64,000 bases of DNA, from positions 25,280,628 through 25,344,627 of the forward strand of contig NC_065576.1 of the NCBI RefSeq assembly GCF_937616625.2, written 5' to 3'. Of the stretch, positions 52,101-62,640 are shown piece by piece. Position 1 is the first letter of the stretch, and each line of letters begins with the position of its first letter. The notes beneath the pieces were generated by a model, which did not search any database, was not told the DNA's origin, and saw nothing but the letters and a program-made list of their open reading frames with translations. This stretch comes from Mercurialis annua. Lineage: Eukaryota; Streptophyta; Magnoliopsida; Malpighiales; Euphorbiaceae. A program made the position numbers and the translations under genes.

Positions 52101-54830
52101 TATGTCGCATCTCAAATCTCTCTAACGCGTTGTTCCGATTACCTAAGCATGGTTAGGTTATTTACACAAAGCGTGTGTCCAATGTGACGCTAGATTATTA
52201 TGCCGGGTCTCAATTCTGTTTAACGCGTCGATTGGATTACCTAAGCATGGCTACGTCATATTACGCAAATTCTGCGTGAAAAGTGACGCTAGATTAGTAT
52301 GTCGCGTCTCAAGTCTCTTTAACGCATCGTTCCGATTATCCAAGAATGGTTAGGTTATATTACGCAAAGTGTGCGAGAGAAGTAATGCTAGATTAGTATG
52401 TTGCATCTCAAGTCTATTTAACGTGTCGTTCCGATTACCCAAGCATGGTTAGGTTATATTACGCAAGGTGTGCGTGAAAGGTGACGCTAGATTAGAATGT
52501 CCCGTCTTAAGGCTCTTTAATGCGTCGTTCCGATTACCCAAGTATGGTTGTTATATTATGCAAAGTTTACGTGAAAAGTGACGCTAGATTAGTATGTCGC
52601 GTCTCAACTGACTTTAATGCAACGTTTCTATTACCATGCTTATGTCGCGTCACAAGTCTCTCTAACGCGCCGTTCCGATTACCTTAAGCATGGTTAGGTT
52701 ATAGTACGAAAAGTGTGCGTGACAAGTAACAATAGATTAGTATGTCACGTCTAAAGTCACTTTAGCGCATCGTTACGATTACCTAAGCATGGTTAGGTTA
52801 TATTACGCAAAGTCTGCGTGAAAAGTGACTAGCTTAGTATGTCGCATCTCAAGTCTATTTAACGCGTCGTTCCGATTACCTAAGCATGGTTAGGTTATAT
52901 TACGCAAAGGGTGCGTGAAAAGAGACGCTAGATTAGTATGTCGCGTCTCAAATCTCTTAAACGCGTCGTTCTGATTACCTAAGCATGGTTAGGTTATTTA
53001 CACAAAGCGTGTGTCAAAAGTGACGCTAGATTATTATACCGTGTCTCAAGTCTGTTTAACGCGTCGATCGGATTACCTAAGCATGGCTGGGTTATATTAC
53101 GCAAATTGTGCGTGAAAAGTGACGCTAGATTAGTATGTCGCGTCTTAAGTCTCTTTAATGCGACGTACCGATTACCTATGCATGGTTAGGTTATATTACG
53201 CAAAGTGTGCGTAAAAAGTGACGCTAGATTAGTATGGCGCGTCTCAAGTCTCATTACCATGCTTATGTCGCGTCACAAGTCTCTTTTACGCGTTGTTCCG
53301 ATTACCTAAGCATGGTTAGGTTATATTACGCAAAATGTGCGTGAAAAGTAACAATAGATTAGTATGCCGCATCTGAAGTCTCTTTAACGCGTCGTTACGA
53401 TTACCCAAGCATGGTTAGGTTATATTACGCAAAGGGTGCGTGAAAAGTGACGCTAGATTAGTATGTCGCGTCCCAAATCTGCGTTGTTCCGATTACCTAA
53501 GCATGGGTAGGTTATTTACGCAAAGCAAAGCGTGTGTCAAAAGTGACGCTAGATTATTATGTCGCGTCTCAAGTCTGTTTAACGTGTCGATCTGATTACC
53601 TAAACATGGCTAGGTTATATTATACAAAGTGTGCGTGAAAAGTGACGCTAGATTAGTATGTCGCGTCTTCTCTTTAACGCGTCGTTCCAATTACCTAAGA
53701 ATGGTTAGGTTATATTACGTAAAGTGTGTGTAAAAGTTGAAGCTAGATTAGTATGGCACGTCTCAAGTCTCTTTAACGCGTCGTTTCGATTACCATGCTT
53801 ACGTCGCGTCACAAGTCTCTTTAACGCGTTGTTCCGATTACCTAAGCATGGTTAGGCTATATTACGCAAAGTGTGCATAAAAAATGACAATAGATTAGTA
53901 TGTCGCATCTTAAGTCTATTTACGCGTCGTGCAGATTACTTAAGCATGGTTAGGTTGTGCGTGAAAAAAGACAATTGATATGTATGTCGCGTCTTAAGTC
54001 TATCTAACGCGTCGTTCTGATTACCTAAGCCTTGTTAGGTTATTATACGCAAGGTGTGCGTGAAAAGTGACGCTATATTAGTATGTCGTGTCTCAAGTCT
54101 CACACAACATTTCGATTACCATGCTTAGGTCGCGTCACACGATTCTCTAACGCGTCGTTCCGTTTACCTAAGGAGGGTTAGGTTATATTACGCAAAATGT
54201 GCGTGAAAAGTGACGCTAGAATAGTATGTCCAATCTCAAGTCTCTTTAACGCGTCGTTTCGATTATCTAAGCATGGTTAGGTTATATTACGCAAAGTGTG
54301 CGTAAAAGGTGACGCTAGATTAGTATGATTCGTGTCAAGTCTCTTTAAAGTGTCGTTTCGATTACCATGCTTATCTCGCGTCACAAGTCTCTTGAACGCG
54401 TTGTTCCGATTACATGACCATGGCTAGGTTATATTACGCAAAATGTGCGTGAATAGTGACGTTAGATCAGTATGTCGCGTCTCAAGTCTTTCTAAAACGT
54501 CGTTTCAATTTCCTAAGCATGGTTAGGTTATATTACGCAAATTGTGCGTGAAAAGTGACGCTAGATTAGTATGTCGCATCTCAAGTATCTTTAACGTGTC
54601 GTTTCGATTACCTAAGCATGGTTAGGTTATATTACACAAAATGTGCGTAAAAAGTGACGCTAGATTAGTATGGCACGTCTCAAGTTTCTTTAACGCGTCG
54701 TTTCGATTAAAATGCTTATGTCGCGTCACAAGTCTCTTTAACGCGTTGTTCCGATTACCAAAGCATGATTAGTATGTCGCGTCTCAAGTCTATTTACGCG
54801 TCGTTCCGATTAGCTAAGCATGGTTAGGTT
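49150..54830 (+). repeat. Type B block 4, right arm
   Basis: Type B markers lie near 49874, 51438 and 54327 (steps 1564 and 2889). The order of variants parallels 18-27 kb, including TTTACACAAAGCGTGTGTC (about 52153 and 52988) and GTGACTAGATTAGTTTGTC (about 49183 and 50615). A microduplication, GCAAAGCAAAGCG, lies at about 53521. Confidence 0.65.
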
Positions 54831-57800
54831 ATATAACGCAGAGTGTGTTTTAAAAGTTTTGCTAGTTTAGTATGTCGCATCTCAAGTCTCTTTGACGCAT
54901 TGTTCCGATTACCTAAGCATGGTTAGGATATATTTCGCAAAGGGTGCGTTTAAAGTGACACTAGATTAGTATGTCATGTAAAGTGTGCGTGAAGAGCGAC
55001 GCTATATAAGTATGTCGCATCACAAGTCTCTTTAACGCGTCGTTCCGATTATCTAAGCACGGTTAGGTTATATTACGCTAAATGTGTGTTAAAAGTGACT
55101 AGATTAATATGTCGCATTACAAGTCTCTTTAACGCGTCATTCTGATTACCTAACAATGGTTTGGTTATATTACGCAGTGTGCGTGAAAAGTGATGCTATA
55201 TATGTATGTCTCGTTTACAAGTCTCTTTTACTCGTCGTTCAGATTACCTAAGCATGTTTAGGTTATATTAAGAAAAGTGTGAGTGAAAAGTGACGCTATA
55301 TAAGTAAACCGCGTAACAACTCTCTTTAACGCGTCGTTCCGATTACCTAAGCATGGTTAGGTTACATTACGCAAAGTGTGCGTTAAAGTGAGGCTAGATT
55401 AGTATATCGCATCACAAGTGTCTTTAACGCGTTTGCCGATTACCTATGCATGGTTAGGTTATATTATGCCAAGTGTGCGTGAAAAGGGACGCTATATAAT
55501 TATGTCGCTTCAGAAGTCTCTTCAACGCGTCGTTCCAATTACCTATGCCTGGTTAGTTTATATTACGCAAGTGTACGCTAAAAGTAACGCTATATAAGTA
55601 TGTTGCGTCTTAAGTTAACGCGTCGTTCCGATTACCTAAGCATGGTTCGGTTATGTTACGCAAAGTGTGCGTTAAAAGTGACGCTAGATTAGTATGTCGC
55701 GTGTAAAGTCTCTTTAACACGTCGTTCCGATTACCTAAGCATGGCTAGGTTATATTACGCTAAGTGTGCATTAAATGTGATGCTAGATACAAGTCTCTTT
55801 AACGCGTCGTTCTGATTACCTAAGCATGGTTAGGTTATAGTTTGCAAAGTGTGCGGTAGATAAGTATGTCGCGTCACAAGTCTCTTTAATGCGACGTTCC
55901 GATTAGCTATAAGCATGGTTAGGCTATATTACACAAAGTCAGCGTTAAAAGTGACGCTAGATTATTATGTCGCGTCAAAAGTCTCTTTAACGCTCCGTTC
56001 CGATTACCTATGCATGGCTAGGTTATATTACGCAAAGTGTGCGTGAAAAGTGAATTTAGGTTACTATGTTCCGTCACAAGTCTATTCAACGAGTCGTTCC
56101 GATTACCTAGGCATGGTTAGGTTATATAACGCAAAGTGTGAGTTAAAAGTGACGGTAGATTAGTAGTATGTCTCGTCTCAAATCTCTTTAACGTGTCATT
56201 CCGATTTCCTAAGCGAGATTAGGTTATATCACATGTGTGCGTGAAAAGTAATACTAGATTAGTAGTATGTCGCGTGTCAAGTCTCATTAACGCGTCGTTC
56301 CGATTACCTAAGCGTGGTTAGGTTATATGACCCAAAGTATGCGTTTAAAGTGACGCTAGATTAGTATGTCGCGTCACAAGTCTTTTTAACGCGTCGTTCC
56401 GACCTAACAATGGTTAGGTTATATTACGTAAATTGTGCGTGAAAAGTGACGCTATATAACTATGTCGCATCACAAATCTTTTTAACACGTCGTTCCGATT
56501 ACCTAAGCATGGTTAGATTATATTACGCAAAGTGTGCGTTATAAGTGACGCTATATTAGTATGTCGCGTCTCAAGTCTCTCTAACGCGTCGTTCCGATTG
56601 CCTAAGCTTGTGTTTTAAAAGTGTCGCTAGATTAGTATGTCGCGTCTCAAGTCTCTTTGTCGCATCGTTCCGATTACCTAAGCATGGTTAGGTTATATTA
56701 CGCGAAGGGTGCATGAAAAGTGACGCAATAAAAGTATATCGCGTAACAAGTCTCTTTAACGCTTCGTTCCAATTACCTATGCATGGTTAGGTTATATTAC
56801 ACAAAGTGTGCGTTAAAAGTGACGCTATATAAGCATGTTGCGTCTTAAGTCTCTTTAACGCGTCGTTGCGGTTACCTAAGTATAATTCGGTTATATTACG
56901 CAAAGTGTGCGTTAAAAGTGACGCTAGATTAGTATGTCCTGTCTCAAGTCTCTTTAACGCGTCGTTCCGATTACCTAAGCATTGTTAGGTTATATTACGC
57001 TAAGTGTGCGTTAAATGTGACGCTAGATACAAGTCTCTTTAACGCGTCGTTCCGATTACCTAAGTATGGTTAGGTTATATTACGCAAAGTGTGCGTGAAA
57101 AGTGATGCTAGATAAGTATGTCACGCACAAGTCTCTTTAACGCATCATTCAGAATACCAAAGCATGGTTAGGCTATATTACGCAAAGTGTGCGTTAAAAG
57201 TGACGCTGGATTTTTCAATCGCATCAGAAGTCTCTTTAACACGCCGTTCCGATTAGCTATGCATGGTTAGGTTATATTACGCAAAGTGTGCGTGAAAAGT
57301 GACTCTATATTACTATGTCCCATCACAAGTCTATTCAACGAGTTGTTCCGATTACCTAGGCATGGTTTGGTTATATAACGCAAAGTGTGCATTAAAAGTG
57401 ACGCTAGTTTAGTAGTATGTCGCGTATGAAATCTCTTTAACGTGTCATTCTGATTACCTTAGCGTGGTTAGGTTATATTACGCAAAGTGTGGGTGAAAAG
57501 TGATACTAGGTTAGTAGTATGTCGCGTCTCAAGTCTCTTTAACACGTCGTTCAGATTACCTAAGCGTGGTTAGGTTATATGATGCAAAGTGTACATTAAA
57601 AGTGACACTAGATTAGTATGTCGCGTCACAAGTCTTTTTAACACATCGTTCTGACCTAACAATGGTTAGGTTATATTACATAAAGTGTGTGTGAAAAGTG
57701 ACGCTAGATAAGTATGTCACATCACAAGTCTTTTTATCACGTCGTTCCGATTACCTAAGCATGGATAGGTTATATTATGCAAAGTATGCGTTATAAGTGA

Positions 57801-60770
57801 CTTTAGATTAGAATGTCGCGCCTCAAGTCTCTTTAACGCGTCGTTCCGATTACCTAAGCATGGTTAGGTTATATAACGCAAAGTGTGTTTTAAAAGTGTC
57901 ACTAGATTAGTATGTCGCGTCTCAACTCTCTTTGTTGCATCATTCTGATTACCTAAGCATGGTTAGGTTATTTTACGCGAAGGGTGCGTTAAAAGTGACA
58001 CTAGATTAGTATATCGGGTCACAAGTCTCTTTAACTCGTCGTTCTGATTACCTATCAGTGGTTGGATAATTTTACGTAAAGTGTGCGTGAAAAGTGACGC
58101 TATATAAGTATGTCGCATCACAAGTCTCTTTAACGCTTTTTTTCGATTATCTAAGCATGGTTAGGTTATATTACGCTAAGTGTGCGTTAAAAATGACGCT
58201 AGATTAATATGTCGCGATACAAATCTCTTTAACGCGTCGTTCTGATTAACTAACAATGGTTTGGTTATATTACGCAAAGTTTGCGTGAAAAGTGACGCTA
58301 TATAAGTATGTCGCGTCACAAGTCTCTTAAACGTGTTGTTCCGATTATCTAAGCATGGTTAGGTTATATTACACAAAGTGTGCGTGAAAAGTGACGCTAT
58401 ATAAGTATGTCGTGACACAAGTCTCTTTAACGCGTTGTTCCGATTACCAAAGCATGGTTCGGTTATATTGCGCAAAGTGTGAGTTAAAAGTGAGGCTAGA
58501 TTAGAATGTCGCGTCACAAGTCTCATTAACGCGTCGGCTGATTACCTATGCATGGTTAGGTTATATTATGCAAAGTGAGCGTGAAAAGGGACGTTATATA
58601 AGTATGTCGCGTCACAAGTCTCTTTAAGGCGTCATTCCAATTACCTATGCATTTTTTGGTTATATTACGCAAAGTGTGCGTTAAAAGTGACGCTATATAA
58701 GTATGTCGCGTCTTAAGTCTCTTTAACGCGTCGTTTCTATTACATAAGCATGGTTCGGTTATATTACGCAAAGTGTGCGTTAAAAGTGATGCTAGATTAG
58801 TATGTCGCGTCTAAAGTCTCTTTAACAAATTGTTCTGATTACCTATGGTTTGGTTATATTACGCTAAGTTTGCGTGAAAAGTGACGCTATATAATGTCGC
58901 GTCACAAGTCTCTTTATCGCGTTGTTACGATTACCTAAGCATGGTTAGGTTATATTACGCAAAGTGTGCGTGAAAAGTGACGCTATATAAGTATGTCGCG
59001 ACACAAGTCTCTTTAACGCGTCGTTCCGATTACCAAAGCATGGTTAGGTTATATTACGTAAAGTGTGCGTTAAAAGTGAGGCTAGATTAGTATGTAGCGT
59101 CACAAGTCTCATTAACTCCTTGGCCGATTACCTATGCATGGTTAGGTTATATTATGCAAAGTGAGCGTGAAAAGGGACGCTATATAAGTATGTCACGTCA
59201 CAAGTCTCTTTAAGGCGTCGTTCCAATTACCTATGCATTGTTAGGTTATATTACGCAAAGTGTGCGTTAAAAGTGACACTATGTAAGTATGTCGCGACTT
59301 AAGTCTCCTTAACGCGTCGTTTCGATTACCTAAGCATGGTTCGGTTATATTATACAAAGTGTGCGTTAAAAGTGATTCTAGATTAGTATGTCGCGTCTCA
59401 AGTCTCTTTAACAGGTTGTTCTGATTACCTAACCATGGTTAGGTTATATTACGCTAAGTGTGCGCTAAAAGTGACGCTAGATTATTATGTCGTTTCACAA
59501 GTCTCTTTAATGCGTCCTTTATATAACGCAAAGTGTGCGTTAAAAGTGGCGCTAAATTAGTAGTATGTCACGTCACAAGTCTCTTTAACGCGTAGTTTTG
59601 ATTACCTAAGCATGGTTAGGTTATATTACGCATAGTGTGCGTGAAAAGTGATGCTAGATTAGTATGTCGCTTCTCAAGTCTCTTTAACACGTCGTTCCGA
59701 TTACCTAAGCCTGGTTAGGTTATATTACGCAAAGTGTGCGTTAAAGAGTGACACTAGATTAGTATGTTGTGTCACCAGTCTCTTTAACGCGTCGTTCTGA
59801 TTACCTAACAATGGTTATGTTATATTACGAAAAGTGTGCGTGAAAAGTGACGCTACATAAGTAAGTCGTGTCACAAGTCTCTTTAACGCGTCGTTCCGAT
59901 TACCTGAGCGTGGTTAGGTTATATTACGCACAGTGCGCGTTAAAGTGACACTAGATTAGAATGTCGTTTCGATTACTATGCTTATGTCGCGTCACAAGTC
60001 ACTCTAACCCGTCGTTCCGGTTACCTAAGCATGGTGACGTTATAGTACGCAAAGTGTGCGTGAAAGGATCAATAGAATAGTATGTAGCGTCTCAAATCTC
60101 TTTAACGCATCGTTCTGATTACCTAAACATGGCTAGGTTATATTACGCGAAGTGTGCGTGGAAAGTGACGCTAGATAAGTATGTCGTGTCACAAGACTCT
60201 TTAACGCGTCGTTCAGATTACCTAAGCATGGCTAGGTTATATTACGCAAAGTATGCGTTAATAGTGAGGCTAGATTAGTATGTCGAGTCACAAGTTTCTT
60301 TAACGCGTCGTTCCGATTACTATGAATGGTTAGGTTATATTATGCAAAGTGTGCGTGAAAAGGGACGCTATATAGTTATTTCATGTCACAAGTCTCTTTA
60401 ACGCATTGTTCCAATTACCTATGCATAGTTAGGTTATATTACGCAAAGTGTGCGTTAATAGTGACGTTATATATGTCGCGTCTCAATTTTCTTTAACGCG
60501 TCGTTCCAATTACCTAAGCATGGTTAGGTTATATTACGCGAGGTGTGCTTGAAAAGTGATGCAATTTAAGTATGTTGCATCACAAGTCTCTGTAACGCGT
60601 CGTTCCGATTACCTAAGCATGGTTAGGTTATACTACTCAAAGTCTGCGTTAAAAGTGACACTAGATTAGTATGCCGCGTCACAAGTCTCTTTAACGCGTC
60701 CTTCTGATTACCTATGCATGGTTAGGTTATTTTATGCAAAGTGTGCGTGAATAGGGACGCTATATAAGTA
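54830..60770 (+). repeat. Type C block 3, right arm (longest)
   Basis: TATATAAG-bearing monomers dominate. No short unit occurs between about 54,715 and 59,967. A 586-bp higher-order step is visible (CAAAGTGAGCGTGAAAAGG at 58571 and 59157). The GATTTTTCA variant at 57209 and GTATAATTCGG at 56880 tie it to the block at 28-30 kb. A deletion join lies near 54,976 (GTCATGTAAAGTGTGCG). Confidence 0.7.
59428..59443. repeat. Perfect 16-bp palindrome version of the core
   Basis: CCTAACCATGGTTAGG within the type C block. Confidence 0.85.
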
Positions 60771-62640
60771 TATCGCATCACAAGTCTTATTAAAGCGTCG
60801 TTTCGATTACCATGATTATCTCGCGTCACAAGTCTCTTTAACGCGTCGTTCCGATTACCTCTAAACATGGTTATACTACGCATAGTGTCCTTGAAAAGTG
60901 ACTTTAGATCAGTATGTCGCGTCTCAAGTCTCATTTCCTAAGCATGGTCAGGTTATATTACGCAAAATGTGCGTGAAAAGTGAAACTAGATTAGTATGGG
61001 CGTCTCAAGTCTCTCTAACGCGTCGTTCCGATTTCCTTAGCATGGTTAGGTTATATTACACAAAGTTTGCATACAAAGTGACGCTAGATTAATATGGCGC
61101 GTCTAATGTCTTTTTAACGCGTCGTTCCGATTACCTAAGCATGGTTAGGTTATATTACGCAAAGTGTGCGTGAAAAATGACAATAGATTAGTATGTCGCG
61201 TCTTAAGTGCATTTAACGCGTCGTTCCAATTACATAAGCATGGTTAGGTAATATTACGCAAAGTGTGCGTGAAAAATGACAATAGATTAGTATGTCGCAT
61301 CATAGGTCAATCTAACTCATCGTTTCGATTACCTAAACATTGTTAGGCTATATTATGCAATATGTACGTGAAAAGTGACGCTAGATTAGTATATCACGTC
61401 TCAAGTCTCTTTAACGCGTCGTTTTGATTACCATGCTTATGTCGCGTCACAAGTCTCTCTATCGGGTCGTTCCGATTACCTAAGAATGGTTAGGTTATAT
61501 TACGCACAGTATGCATGAAAAGTAACAATAGATTAGTATGTCGCATCTCAAGTCTCTTTAACGCGTCGTTCCAATTACCCAAGAATGGTTAGGTTATATT
61601 ACGCAAAGTGTGCGAGAAAAGTAATGCGAGATTAGTATGTCGCCTCTCAAGTCTCTTTAACGTGTCGTTACGATTACCTAAGCATGGTTAGGTTATATTA
61701 CGCAAGGTGTGCGTGAAAGGTGACGCTAGATTAGAATGTCCCGTCTCAAGGCTGTTTTATGCGTCGTTCCGATTTCCTAAGCATGGTCAGGTTATATTAT
61801 GCAAAGTGTGAGTGAAAAGTGAAACTAGATTAGTATGGGCGTCTCAAGTCTCTCTAACGCGTCATTCCGATTTCCTAAGCATGGTTACGATATATTACGC
61901 AAAGTGTGCGTACAAAGTGACACTAGATTAATATGGCGCGTCTAAAGTCTTTTTAACTCGCCTTTTCGATTACCATGCTTATGTCGCGTCAGAAGTCTCT
62001 CTAACGCATCGTTCCGATTACCTAATCATGGTTAGGTTATATTACCGAAAGTGTGCGTGAAAAATGACAATATATTAGTATGTCGCGTCTCAAGTCCATT
62101 TAACGCTTCGTTCCAATTACTTAAGCATGGTTAGGTAATATTATGCAATGTGTGCGTGAAAAATGACAATAGATTAAGTATGTCGCGTCTTAGGTCAATC
62201 TAACTCGTTGTTCCAATTACCTAAGCATGGTTAGGTTATATTATGCAATGTGTACGTGAAAATTGACACTAGATTAGTATATCGCGTCTCAAGTCTCTTT
62301 AACGCGTCGTTTTGATTACCATGCTTATGTCGCGTCACAAGTCTCTCTAACTGGTCGTTGCGATTACCTAAGAATGGTTAGGTTATATTACGCAAAGCGT
62401 GCGTGAAAAATAACAGTTGATTAGTATGTCGCGTCTCTAGTCTCTTTTACGCGTCGTTCCGATTACCTAAGCATGGTTACGTTATATTACGCAAGGTGTG
62501 CATGAAAGGTGACGCTAGATTAGAATGTCCCGTCTCAAGGCTATTTAATGCGTCGTTTCGATACCTAATCATGGTTGTTATATTATGCAAAGTTTGCGTG
62601 AAAAGTGATGCTAGATTAGTATGTCTTGTCTCAAGTCTCT
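60770..62640 (+). repeat. Type A block 4, right arm
   Basis: Opening marker at 60888, 13,677 bp after the one at 47211. Short units at 61975 and 62321 are 346 bp apart. The block ends at a join near 62,645 where a type A end (TTTAACGAATCATT) meets an internal type B monomer. Confidence 0.65.
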
